From Rhizophagus irregularis (Eukaryota > Glomeromycota > Glomeromycetes > Glomerales > Glomeraceae), in assembly GCF_026210795.1 (NCBI RefSeq), contig NC_089440.1:558001-622000 (forward strand): a stretch of DNA of 64,000 nt, written 5' to 3'. Below, piece after piece: positions 1 through 10,599 of this stretch (position 1 is the first letter of the stretch; each line of letters opens with the position of its first letter). Under the pieces are notes generated by a model that worked only from the letters and a program-made list of their open reading frames with translations, was not told where the DNA came from and made no database searches. Both the position numbers and the translations under genes were made by a program.

Positions 1-1330
1 ATATTGAATGATTTTTAAATTTACTATAACCTACTTTTCCACTTTGAAGATCATTCATATCAGTAAATGAGAATATAAAACTATCTTTTGTTGATTGAAA
101 TTTTTCACAATTTTCCCAAGAAAGAGGATTATAACCTCCAACTATTTTATTAGAATCTACAAGTTTTGCTACAACAATCATATTACTCTTATTATCACAT
201 TTTTCATGAAATATTGAGGGAGCATTTCCATATTTACTAGCACGATAAATTAATTCAAATTCATAAGGATTATTGATTGCAGTATAATATGAATCATTTT
301 TCTTTTCAATCCAATTAGAAAAAATAGAAAAATGTTCATCATTAATAATAGTACTAGTTGTCAATCTTGATGGTAAAAAGAAATCTTCATTTGTTTCTTT
401 TGATAATAAATAATATTGCATTATTTTATTTTTATAATCATCCGGTAATATATTTTCATAAGGATAGATCTTATCATAAAATTCTTCAGAACCAATATCT
501 TGAAATCTAATCAATGGTATCAAATCATGTAAAGTATTTTTCATCATCTTAATATCTTGTTGAGTCCATTTACTAAGATCAGAATCAATATTAGGATTTT
601 GTGCATATGCCCATTTGATTAAATTATTCCAAATTTCAATTTCATCCAATAAAATATTTTTTTGATTTAAAATAATCAAAAGAATTTTTGATGATAATGT
701 TAAGAAAAATTCTTTTTCAAATAAAAGGTTTGGATTTTTACAAATTATTTTTAAACAAGATTTTTGTAAAATTTCAAATGATTCATCATCATTATTATTA
801 CAAAGTTCAAATAATTCTATTAAATTATTTTGAACAAATTCTTTTTGATTATTATTTAAATATTCTTGAATATAATCTGATAAAGTTTGTAATTCTAATT
901 CTTTTACGGATATTAATAATTTTATAATATCGGTTCCATTTTCTGTAGTTAAATCAATTTGTCCACAATATAAAAATCTATATAATTAAATAAAAAAAAT
1001 AATTTATTAATATTTTTATTTTTTTATTATTATTAAAGTCAAATAATTTAATCTTATAATTTACCTGATAATCTTGTTTAAATTTTCTAATGTAACGTTA
1101 GGTATCTTTAAAAAATATTTTTCATTCTCTTTTTTCACCAAATTATTTGAAAAAGCGGTTCGAAAATAATTTGAATGACAACAAAGAATTATAGAATGAA
1201 CGTGTATTTCTTGAATATTTAATTCCTCCCCTGAATAAATTATCATATCATAATTTTCTTTGGATTCTAATAAATTTTCGAGATTTTTCACTCGTTCTGA
1301 TAAAATTTTTTTTTCCATTTTTTCTTCCAT
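1..1330 (-). CDS. BTB-BACK-TLDc protein, C-terminus cut by window edge
   Basis: Probable Cullin-3 adaptor with BTB, BACK and TLDc domains. Exon 1 is 1065-1330, ATG at 1330, with a second in-frame ATG four codons later. It carries the first half of BTB (YDMIIYSGE, then EIHVHSIILCCHSNYFRTAF). A GT-AG intron (978-1064) splits codon R in the position shared by all members here, and exon 2 resumes at 977 with RFLYCGQI. BACK follows (EIEIWNNLIKWAYAQNP, then LIPLIRFQDIG), then TLDc (CDNKSNMIVVAKLVDSNKIVGGYNPL, split here only by my reading, and DSFIFSFTD). The frame is open to base 1, so the last TLDc part (normally YGPTFGNGHDL to YEVFQVIKK) lies outside. The N-terminus differs from siblings, with MEEKMEKK instead of the usual MS-x-YSQE. 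BACK holds one 32-residue unit, not three. Family call is secure; the Cullin-3 role is inferred. Confidence 0.85.
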
Positions 1331-2849
1331 TTTTTTTAAAAAAAAATAAAAAATAAAAAATAAAAATAAAAAAATAAAAAAGGATTTAGAGGAAAAAAAA
1401 TTCGAAAATTTATAAGAATTTATAAAATTTATAAATTTTATTTTTATTATTAATCGTTATCGCGTGATCATGTGATCATGTGAATACAATATGACAAATG
1501 ATTAATTACAAATGACTGTAGTACTTGTCAACATTATTGATAATTCTCGTTAATTAATTGGGTAAAAAAAAAAAATCTATATCGGTCATCGTTAAAAGTT
1601 AATTATTTTATTGTTTTTTATTCTTTGATTTTTTACCCAATAAATAATTAATATTCTTTTTAATAAATTTTAAAAATCAACTAAAATTGGTGAAATCTCA
1701 TTGAATTGAATTGCAATGCTCAATTTGTAATACAAACATTTTTTTTTTTGTACAATGCCTGTAAATCTATTTGAAATTTGTGAATCATTCGAAAGTTCCA
1801 ACGTATTTTGGTCATTTGACATAAACAAAACATAATATGTGTAACCGCGGACATAAATATTTGTTACAATAAATAAAACTATATCTGATTTATATATTTT
1901 TACTGCGCAATATATAAAATCAATTCAATAAGGTCGAAGCGAAGGAAATTATATTTTAGAAGTTTGAATGAAAATTTATATCACTTAATGATGATTTTCA
2001 TTTATCACATCGCGTCTCCACAATTTTTTTTAAAAAAATCTTCTAATCGAATTACGGTCCTCACTCGCTAAATATTAAAAAAAAAAATTTCGACATCTTG
2101 TTTTACAGGATTTGTTTATTGTTGTCATGTTCTACTACAAGTTTTATGGACTAGTTTATTTAAAGAAACTTTACATATTTCATATTCATTTTTAAATTTA
2201 TATTAGACAGATTTTTGCGTGAATAAAGTTATGTGTAATAGTTATTTCAACGGGGAGTCAATGGAGTCATGAATATCAATGATTTTCAAAGCTGCGCCGT
2301 GAAAATCATGGTATTTATGCGACACGTGAAATAACTCTTTTATTTCACGTCCAGTGATGGGAAAAGGTGGGAAAAACTATAAAAACACGCAATATCATCA
2401 GGAAAATTATAGGCATGAATTATATCATCAAAAAAATCACTGGAGACCAATTAGTAAACATGATTATTTATTATCAGTTATAATATTATAGTGTACGGTA
2501 CATATAAACTAACTAAACAGTGCAGTATTGAACTATTGCTGTGAACCATCTTCAGTAAACTGCAAATCCTACCCACTCTCTAGTCTATAAATTTACAACA
2601 CACAAGCAACGGAGACATATAAAGAAATTTGTTGTCATATTAGTAAGCTTGAATAAGCATTTATCACGTTCACTGGTTTCTTTTAAAAATATATTATGCA
2701 CTATGTTTAAAATTTTATTCTTTGTAAACAAATTGTTTTAAATACCTCGTACTAACAGTTATAATAAATATTTTAAAAAAAGTATGTTTTGATCAAAATT
2801 CGAAATATATAATTACCAAACAAAATTTGGATGTTTATAACAATTTATA
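1331..2849. other. AT-rich intergenic DNA
   Basis: No gene seen. It contains the A/T-rich leader of the gene to the left and a short GATCATGTGATCATGTG block near 1464. The last 80 bases before 2850 resemble the 3' flank at 13050-13126, so the 3' flank was duplicated together with the neighbouring gene. Confidence 0.5.
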
Positions 2850-3056
2850 TCATTTTTTAACAACTTGAAATACTTCGTAATTCTCTATATCAAAACATTT
2901 ATAATTACCTTCTGAAGTATAATTTGCCGGCACGTCAATTTTAGAATAAGAAATTGGATTGTTCATTGCCCAAGTATAATTATTACCATTATAATTATCA
3001 TGGAGAAACAAATCATAACCATTACCAAATATTGGTCCACAATCTGGTTTATTATA

Positions 3057-4795
3057 CAGTGACACCTCTATAAGTGCACCCTCTATAAGTGCACGCACTA
3101 TATAAATTCTCTTTAAGTGCACGGTGGGCCTGATCCCACCCTATAAGAAATATGTATACGGAAAGGATACGTTTTGTATACATTTTATGTACGTTTCTAT
3201 AGATTCCGTATACAAATTCCGTATATTTAATAAGCAATTCATTTTTGAACATTTTTTAAAAAAACTAATGTATACGGAAAAAATTAATCATACGGAATGT
3301 ATACGGAATTTTTAAACTTAATATTTTTAGAAAATAATTTTCACAAAAATCTCGTATCAATGTATCATAACACGAGATCACGTGATTGTTTATTGTTTTG
3401 TTATGATACGTTTTTTGTTTTTTATATAAACCTCCGATCTTCCTTTCTGTCTTTCCTTTTCTTCTCTTTTCTCTTGTCTTATTTTTGTTATTTTTTCTAA
3501 ATTTTTCTTCTTTTTTCGTCACCCCCCTTAAAAAAAAATTTTTTTTTTCGTACCTCACTTTAAAAATTTTTCTTTTTCATCACTCCTTTAAAAAAAAATT
3601 TTTTTTCGTACTCCCTTAAAAAAAAAAAAAAATTTTTTTGATTTTATTCTTTTATTCCCACTCTTCTAAAAATTTTCTTCTTTCTATTTCTATTTCCTCT
3701 TTATAAAAAATTTTTTATTTTTCTAACTTTGACGTCCTCCCTTTAAAAAAAAAATTTTTTTTAACTCTCCTAACTTCGTTACCCTCTTTTTAAAAAAATA
3801 TTTTTTTTTGATTTATTCTTTATTCCCCTTTCTTTTTTATTTATATATATCCCTTTTTTTATTTCATAGGCCAGCAGATTTTTTTTTGTGAGAAGATTCA
3901 GTTTTTTTGTAGATCAGTTTGGGAGTCCTTTCCTTTTTGTAGGATTGTTCAGGATTTTTTTCTTTTTTTAGGTCAGTTCAAATTTTCTTTTTTTTTTTTT
4001 TGTAAGTTGGGTTCAGATTCTTTTCTTTTTGTAGGTTGTTTCAGTTTTGTTGCTTCAGAGTCTTCTTTTTTTGTAGGTCAGTTTTGGATTTATTTTGTTG
4101 TTTTGGTTTCTTTTTCATCAGATGTTTCATAATTCTTTTCATTTATGTAGGTCAGACATTCTGGAGTTCTCTTTCTTTTTTTGTAGGAATGCTGACCTTT
4201 GGTGACTTGGACGATTGCAGATACTATATGAAAGGGGGGTTTTGTTTCCAATTAAGTTAGACGTTCTTTTTTGTTTTTTTTAGGTTGTTTGACTCCAAAT
4301 GAACCTGAACTTCTAGATAATTTTGGTTGCAATAGGTGGCCTTAATAAGGAGGGAATTTTCATAATGTATTTGTATTTTGTTTATTTTTTATTTTTTATT
4401 TAATTTAATAAAGTAAAATTAGATTTATGTAAATATAATTATAGTAAACTGTAATACAAATAGTAAATTCAGTGACCAAATCGTATAAATTTCGTGATAA
4501 AATCAGTGATCAAATCATGTAAATTCCATATGAATTCCGTGCAAATTCCGTATCCAAACCATATTTTTAGTGATATGGAATTGTGCATTTTTCCGTATCC
4601 TATTATGATACGTTATTTCTAAGGAAAAAAAATCGTATAAAAACTTTATAAAAAACGTATCCAATTTTTTTATAGGGCCAACTTATAAGAGCTCTTAATA
4701 TTTTACTCTCTATAAATGCACACCCTCTCTAAGTGCACATTCTACTATTTTTTTACTATGGTCCCAAGGAGGGTGCACTTAGAGAGGTGTCACTG
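3057..4795. mobile_element. pogo/Tc1-like MITE (outer), with nested element
   Basis: The left end reads CAGTGACACCTCTATAAGTG and the right end is its near-perfect reverse complement. The element is flanked by TA on both sides (3055-3056 and 4796-4797). A CAGT start, CTCTATAA and a TA duplication are typical of pogo-like MITEs such as plant Emigrant. Removing the element plus one TA restores the TLDc reading frame. Most of its length is a second element at 3139-4677, so the outer MITE alone is only about 200 bp. No transposase is present. Confidence 0.85.
3139..4677. mobile_element. CCCTA...TAGGG element nested in the pogo-like MITE
   Basis: It starts CCCTATAAG and ends TTTTTATAGGG, with the 3-bp duplication CCA on both sides (3136-3138 and 4678-4680). 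The inner ends also mirror each other, with GGATACG at left and CGTATCC at right. The terminal triplet rule and 3-bp duplication resemble CACTA/EnSpm elements, but no transposase is seen. The interior has a run of A-tract/T-tract palindromes (about 3520-3815) followed by T-rich DNA with a repeated TTTTTGTAGG word (3890-4190). Open frames inside look like chance. Confidence 0.7.
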
Positions 4796-5467
4796 TATAT
4801 AGCATCGCCATAGTACCCATCATTAATATAACCTACTTTTGCAGTTTGAAGGTTATTTCTATCCGTAAATGAGAATATAAAGCTGTCTTTTGCAGTACTC
4901 CATCCACCAGTTAATGGATTATATCCTCCAACTATTTGTTCTAAATTTTGAATTTTTACTACAACTATAGTAGCTCCTTTGTTATCACATTTAGCATGAA
5001 AAGCTGCTGCTGTATTACCATCCCTATTAGCACGGTAAAGTAAATTGAACCTATAAGGAATATAATGTGTATATTCCCTTTTGTCAATCTAACCCGCAAA
5101 TATAGCAATATGTTTAGGCTGTATAATAGCAGAATCTATTTTAAGTTGTCTAGGAGGAGGTATATTAACGTTTGTTCGCCTACTTAATGTAATATGAAAC
5201 GTCAAGAGATCATTAAGTAAATCCCTTGGCAGTAATCCTTTTAAAGGAAATATTTTATCAAGAAAATCTTCTGGAGACATATAATGAAACCGAACTAAAG
5301 GAATAAATTCACGAAGAGTTCTTTCCATAATTCTAATTTCTTCATCATTCCATCTAGTGTTATCTTGCAAAATAATAGGCGAAAGAATAGGAAATCTTCC
5401 AAATAGACTTCTTGTACTTCTTGTTGCACTTCTTGCACTTGCATTTTGTGCAAGTCCCCACTTCAAT

Positions 5468-5893
5468 TAGGGATGGGGTCGGTTCGATTACGTAATTTTG
5501 AGCGGTTTTTGGAACCGATCAAAATCTCGAGAGTTTCGAACTTATATGAGCCAAAAATCTTATTGGGAATAGAGAAACACTAATATTTTTACAATAAATA
5601 AAAAAAAAGAAAATTTATAAGTTAAAACAATTTTTAATAGCTTTTAAAAATTGAACTGAACCGGTTCCGAACCGGTTCTAAAAACCGGTTCAAAATATGA
5701 TCAACATCAAAATTATGATGATCATGAACCAACTATTGATTGTTAACCAATCAAAATTTTTTTAATTCATAATCAATATATGTTCGACTTGTGTCTTTAA
5801 TTTGACACATGTAGCTCATATTTTTCTTAATGGGAACCGACGTGGAACCGACGGGGAACCGAAATGGAACCGAACGAACCGTCCCCATCCCTA
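5468..5893. mobile_element. hAT MITE, GGTTC/GAACC family
   Basis: The termini are TAGGGATGGGG-CGGTTCG at left and its inverted copy CGAACCGTCCCCATCCCTA at right. They are flanked by a perfect 8-bp duplication, ACTTCAAT (5460-5467 and 5894-5901). An 8-bp duplication with a TAGGG-type end is the hAT signature. Subterminal DNA is packed with GAACCG/CGGTTC words, including GAACCGGTTCCGAACCGGTT-type blocks near 5650-5685. It is non-coding and interrupts the BACK region of the pseudogene. Confidence 0.9.
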
Positions 5894-6763
5894 ACTTCAA
5901 TAAACTATTCCAAACATCAATTTCTTCCAAAATCAAATCATCCCTTTTTATAATCGACTTTAATAATGGTTCTTCTAAATTAATGAATCTATCAGAATTA
6001 AATAGCATTATAACAATTTTATCTAAATTTAAATCATTCTGCTTAAATAATAATTTTGCCAATGGCTCTTTTAATTTTCTAAATTTATTAAAATCAGATA
6101 ATATTTCGATAACTTCATCTAAATTTAGTTTCAAACAATATTTTGGGTTTTTTATAAATTTGTTCAAAACAACAATTCCATAATTTTGTGAATGATTTAC
6201 TTTGATAAATTGTTTCAAGAATTTCTATAGCATTTTGATGTAAGTATGTTGATTGATTTTTAATTAATTAATCTTCAATTTGAGAAATAAAGTACGAATA
6301 TTAAGGTAATCTACTGCCATCGTGAGTTTTAATAATTCAGATCCGTCTAATGTGGTTAAATTAATCTTTCCACAATAAATAAAACTGTAATGTAAGAGAA
6401 TTAATTATATAAATGTTATTTTACACGATTCGAATAAATTAATTAATATCAAGAAGTAGCTAGGGAAATGTATGAAAATTTTAAAAATAAGATGGTAACG
6501 ATTTAATTTTATACTTGCCTTAAAATCATTTTAAATAATTTAGAAGAAATATTAGGTCTTTTAATAATAATTTTTCCATCCCTTCTTTCAACATTTTCTT
6601 CAAATAATTTTGTACAAAAATATTGAGACCTGGTACTTAAAACGAGTGAATGTGCACGAATTTCCTCATTTTCATCGACGCAAATAATAACATCGTAACC
6701 TCTTCCATTTTCAAGTAATTTTTCGTAATCATTAATGACTTCTTGCCAACATTCAATAGACAT

Positions 6764-7351
6764 TGTTTTTTATTTATTTTATTTATTTTGCAAAGGTTGA
6801 AAAGAATTCTGAAATTCAAAAATTTTTTGAGGATTTTTATATTTTTACGTGTTCATTGAATGACAATTTCGAGTACTAGCTGGTGTTACGTTGTTTGTTG
6901 TCGATCTTTTAGCGTTTTAGGATGAATATGAATTTTCCCGAAACCGCTTGAACTGATCTCTTTAAAATTATAAAATATTCATATTTGTAGTATTTAGAAA
7001 TAGATTCCTCAGCCAATTATTCCATTCGTTTGAATTCAATGTCTTGATTTTCAAAATCATTTTTTTTTAAAAAAAAAAGTGTTAATAGTTTATCCGGATT
7101 GAATTTCGCTAGAATTTCATTAATCGATTAAATTGATTAGTTAAACCCACAATCTTACCGTATAAGTATTAGTTATCACCTGATCGGCACCATTTATATG
7201 CAAATCGTTCCTAGGAGATTTTGCAGTAAAAAATTAACTATTATTAAACTATAATAAGAATAGACGGCTTTGAAAGTTTGTGCAATTCAGAAAGATTTAC
7301 ATTTCCAAATAAGAAAAATTTTTCTTTTATCTGTAATATCAATATTTTTCA
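6764..7351. other. upstream flank of BTB-TLDc pseudogene
   Basis: No gene seen. It holds the promoter-side block GGTGTTACGTT and CGATCTTTTAG (6888-6930). That block recurs upstream of the copies at 10599 (10720-10770) and 14879 (14990-15000 and 15217), which shows that the 5' flanks were duplicated with the genes. Confidence 0.5.
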
Positions 7352-7359
7352 AGTGTAAT

Positions 7360-7792
7360 TAGAGATGGGCACTGGGTGCATGATACCATGCTATACACGC
7401 ATCATGCAAGTGCATGACTGCGCATCAAAATGTACACAAAATAGACTTTATAGTTTATACTATTTTTATTAACTTTATTTTAAACTTTGCAATATACTAT
7501 AAATTAATGATACACGATAAAATTACAATTTACTTCGGAACCTTTCTTTTCACTTAATTTTCTTTAAATTAATAAGCTATAAGTTCTTACTAAATGGATA
7601 GGGAAATAAATAATGAAGAAATTGATAGTGAAGATGAATAAATAAATCAAATAAAATCATATGTAAATTTGTTATTATTGCAACTTTATGTAATACATAT
7701 TAATTATCACGCACTGCTTAATCGTGTATATTATGCAGTGTGCATGGCATCACGTACATGAAACCACCAAAAATGCATTTTGTCCGTCTCTA
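7360..7792. mobile_element. hAT MITE, TGCATG family
   Basis: The element begins TAGAGATGGGC and ends GTCCGTCTCTA. It has a perfect 8-bp duplication, AGTGTAAT (7352-7359 and 7793-7800). Subterminal DNA is rich in GTGCATGA, ATGCATG and GCATCATG words on both sides (7375-7430 and 7725-7775). The middle is AT-rich and non-coding. Confidence 0.88.
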
Positions 7793-8122
7793 AGTGTAAT
7801 GATAGTAATAATTCTGAAAGCCTCTATTCATTTGTTAAAATTTCTTTAGGATAGAAAGATAAAAAAAATGAGAGAAAGAAAATATAAAATATACTACATT
7901 TGTAATATTCACAGTTTCACACCCACTGAGCAGAATATTGTATACTATAAACCACTTTGCTATTGTGTAAATGGCAGGGGATAACTTATAATGATGAGAA
8001 TAACGGCAGTTAACAGATTATTAATTATATAAGATAACCTGCATCATGAAGTAAAAGATTAATGCATAAATAGGGGAAATAAAGAGAAAATAAAGTGGAG
8101 TATTTAGTTTTAGAATCAGATC

Positions 8123-8462
8123 TAGGAATGAATGGTCGGTCGTGGTCGGTCATTGGTCGGTCATAACCAGTCAAGAATCTTTGACCAACCGCTGACTGTT
8201 TTGGTTGACCATTTCTGTCCCATAATTATCGTCTGTAAAAAGATTTTGAACGCTACATAAAAAGTTATAAACATTTAAATATAGTGTTGACCGACAATTT
8301 GACCGACTAGACTAACGTTCTTACCGAAAATAAGTTAACTGAATTAAAATATTTTATTGTTTACATTTAAGAAATTGTAACTTAAATTACAATTTATAAT
8401 AAATTGCTTAAAAATGATCGGTTAAATGGTTAGGCAGAAGTCTTTGAACGAACTGATCTTTA
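8123..8462. mobile_element. decayed hAT MITE, GGTCGGTCA family
   Basis: It begins TAGGAATGAATGGTCGGTCG, a degraded form of the intact element at 28581. It shares GGTCGGTCATTGGTCGGTCATAAC-type arrays (8135-8165) and a right half ending GTCTTTGAACGAACTGATC. The right terminus and target duplication are not recognisable. A GATCTAGG context at the left makes the exact edge uncertain. Confidence 0.6.
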
Positions 8463-8902
8463 TACTTATTTCTTTATTCCTTTTTTTATTATATTCCAAA
8501 CATTTATTATTGAACACAATCATAATTTTCAATTATTCATACGCTTATTATTTGCATATACTACTGTACATTCATTTCTTAATTTTTTATTATTAAAAGA
8601 TTAATAAAAATTTGTCACACTAAATAGTTTGACTAGAATTTTGGTTGAATAATTTAATCGATTAACCAGCTTCAGTTATGAGAAGATACCTTAACCGTTA
8701 AACCATCTTAATTGGTCAATTATTAATATTAATCGATTCAAACATCTAATTATTAAATGATTTTATAATAAGAACAAATGAACCACAAACTATACTCATT
8801 ATTTTGGAGGAATTTCTAGCATTGACATTTGAAATTTAAATAAAAATTTATTTAAATATAAACAATATAAAATTTAATAATAAAAGTACTAATCTGAATA
8901 AC
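8463..8902. other. AT-rich intergenic DNA
   Basis: Nothing recognisable apart from the 3' flank of the BTB-TLDc gene that ends at 8903. Confidence 0.4.
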
Positions 8903-10599
8903 CTATTTTTTAATAACTTGATATACTTCATAATTCTCTGTTCGGAAATTTCCTGCTATATCAATTTTAGAATAAGAAGATTGATTACTGTTACTATTCT
9001 GATTAATAGGATGAATTATTAAATCATGACCATTACCAAAAGTTGGGCCATTACTTTGATGGCAATATATAGCATTACTATAGTGCCCATGATTAATATA
9101 ACCTACTTTTGCAGTTTGAAGGTCATTTCTATCCGTAAATGAAAATATAAAACTGTCTTTTGTAGTTCTATAAGCACCATTTGAATCCCAATGCAATGGA
9201 TTATATCCTCCAACTATAAGTTCCGAATTTTGAATTTTTGCTACAACTATGGTAGCTCCTTTGTTATCACATTTAGCATGAAAAGCTGCTGTATTACCAT
9301 CCCTATTAGCACGGTAAAGTAAATTGAACCTATAAGGAATATAATGTGTATATTCCCTTTTGTCAATCCAACCTGCAAATATAGCAATATTTTTAGGCTT
9401 TATAATAGCAGAATCTACTTTAAGTTGTCTAGAAGGAGGTATATTAACGTTTGCTCGCCTACTTGGTGTAATATGAAACGTCAAGAGGTTATTAAGTAAA
9501 TCCTTTGGCAGCAATTCTTTTAAAGGAAATATCTTATCAAGAAAATCTTCTGGAGACATATAATAAAATCGAACCAAAGGAATAAATCCATGAAGAGTTC
9601 TTTCTATAATTTTAATTTCTTCATCATTCCATTTAGTGCTATCTTGCGAAATAGTAGGATTTTGTGCAAGACCCCATTTCAATAAACTATTCCAAACATC
9701 AATTTCTTCCAAAATTAAATCATCCCTTTCTATAATCAATTTCAATAATGGTGCTTTTAAATTAATAAATTTGTCAGAATTAAATAACATTATAACAATT
9801 TTATCTAAATCTAAATCATTTCTTTTAAATAACAATTCTGTTAATGGTTCTTTTAATTTATTAAATTTATCATAATTAGATAATATTCCGATAATTTCAT
9901 CTAATTTTAAATCATTCCGTTTAAATACTGATTCTACTAATGGTGCTTTTAAGTTGACAAATTTATCGGTTTCAAATAACATTTTAGGTTCTTTATAAAT
10001 TTTTTCGAGACAAAAATTCCATAATTTTGTAAATGATTCACGTTGATAAATTGTTTCAAGAATTTCTATAGTATTTTGGTATAAGAAAGTTGATTGATTT
10101 TTAATTAAATAATCTTCAATTTGAGGAAATAAAGTACGAATATTAAGATCATCTACTTCTATTGAGAGTTTTATTAATTCAAACCCTTCTATTGCAGTAA
10201 AATCAATCCTTCCACAATAGATAAATCTGAAATATTAGCGAATTATTTGAATATTAGTATACAGTTTGAATATCAATGAGAGAAGAGCATAAAATTTATA
10301 AAACTTATAAAATTTTCAAAAATAAGGCCATAATGATTTATATTTTATATTTACCTTAAAATCATATTAAATAATTTAGAGGAAATATCAGGTCTTTTAA
10401 TAATGATTTTTCCATCCCTTCTTTCAACATTTTCTTCAGATAATTTTGTACAAAAATATTGAGACCTGGTACTTAAAACAAGCGAATGCGCACGAATTTC
10501 CTCATTTCCATCAACACAAATAATAACATCATAACCTCTTTCATTTTCAAGTAATTTCTCATAATCATTAATAACTTCTTGCCAACATTCAAGAGACAT
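8903..10599 (-). CDS. BTB-BACK-TLDc protein, 522 aa
   Basis: Two exons, 10355-10599 (ATG at 10599) and 8903-10226, join to 1569 nt. The GT-AG intron splits an Arg codon (AG|A) just before FIYCGRI. The BTB domain is at about residues 20-115 (GYDVIICVD, EIRAHSLVLSTRSQYF). The BACK region runs to about 320 and contains three consecutive 32-residue repeats at 164-259, each of the form L-F-x-x-DKF-x-x-LK-x-PL...KR-[ND]-DL-x-LDEI. TLDc follows at about 358-522, with CDNKGATIVVAK, VGGYNPLHWD, DSFIFSFTDRND, GPTFGNGHDL and a C-terminal YEVYQVIKK. As a family it is expected to bridge substrates to Cullin-3. TLDc is a fold linked to oxidative-stress proteins and V-ATPase regulation, but its role here is unknown. 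It is the closest intact relative of the pseudogene at 2850-6763. Confidence 0.92.
9695..9982 (-). repeat. three 96-nt coding repeats in BACK region
   Basis: Three exactly 96-nt (32-codon) units lie head to tail, in frame, at 9887-9982, 9791-9886 and 9695-9790. Conserved positions are D-K-F at 6-8, L-K-x-P-L at 11-15, [KR]-x-D-L at about 22-25 and L-[DE]-[EK]-I at 27-30. The third unit leads into WNSLLKWGLAQ, which is where single-unit paralogs carry their only copy. Confidence 0.85.

Larger units (their letters stand above)
2850..6763 (-). pseudogene. BTB-BACK-TLDc pseudogene opened by nested transposons
   Basis: Exon 1 (6519-6763) encodes an intact BTB half starting MSIECWQEVINDYEKLLE. It ends in AG|GCAAGT, a GC donor, and exon 2 resumes at 6384 with SFIYCGKI. 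Exon 2 is broken in several places. A base is missing in the TTTCCTC run near 6290 relative to the paralogs, followed by stops. The first BACK repeat unit is largely deleted near 6150. A hAT MITE sits at 5468-5893. A Trp codon is TAG at 5089-5091, where the paralogs read AGWIDK. A pogo-like element occupies 3057-4795 inside TLDc. The TLDc pieces (VGGYNPL, DSFIFSFTD, then CGPIFGNGYDL and YEVFQVVKK) match the intact copies at 8903 and 13127. Splicing or excision cannot rescue it because the frameshift and nonsense codon lie outside the elements. Confidence 0.85.

Noticed and set aside
2250-2270. Shared GAGTCAATGGAGTCAT word with the reverse strand near 46036
   Set aside because: Too short to distinguish from chance and no matching flanks.
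3265-3558. Basic minus-strand frame (KNKTREKRRKGKTERK)
   Set aside because: Low-complexity reading of CT-rich transposon DNA.
4036-4260. Open frame with many Phe/Cys residues on the plus strand
   Set aside because: It lies in T-rich DNA inside a nested transposon; the composition is a by-product of the T-runs.
3057-4795. The interruption of the TLDc exon as a spliceosomal intron
   Set aside because: Edges are CAGT/ACTG with a TA duplication rather than GT-AG, and no other family member has an intron there.
5751-6218. 155-codon minus-strand frame as a separate gene
   Set aside because: Its first part is the frameshifted BACK region of the pseudogene and its last part is hAT MITE sequence.
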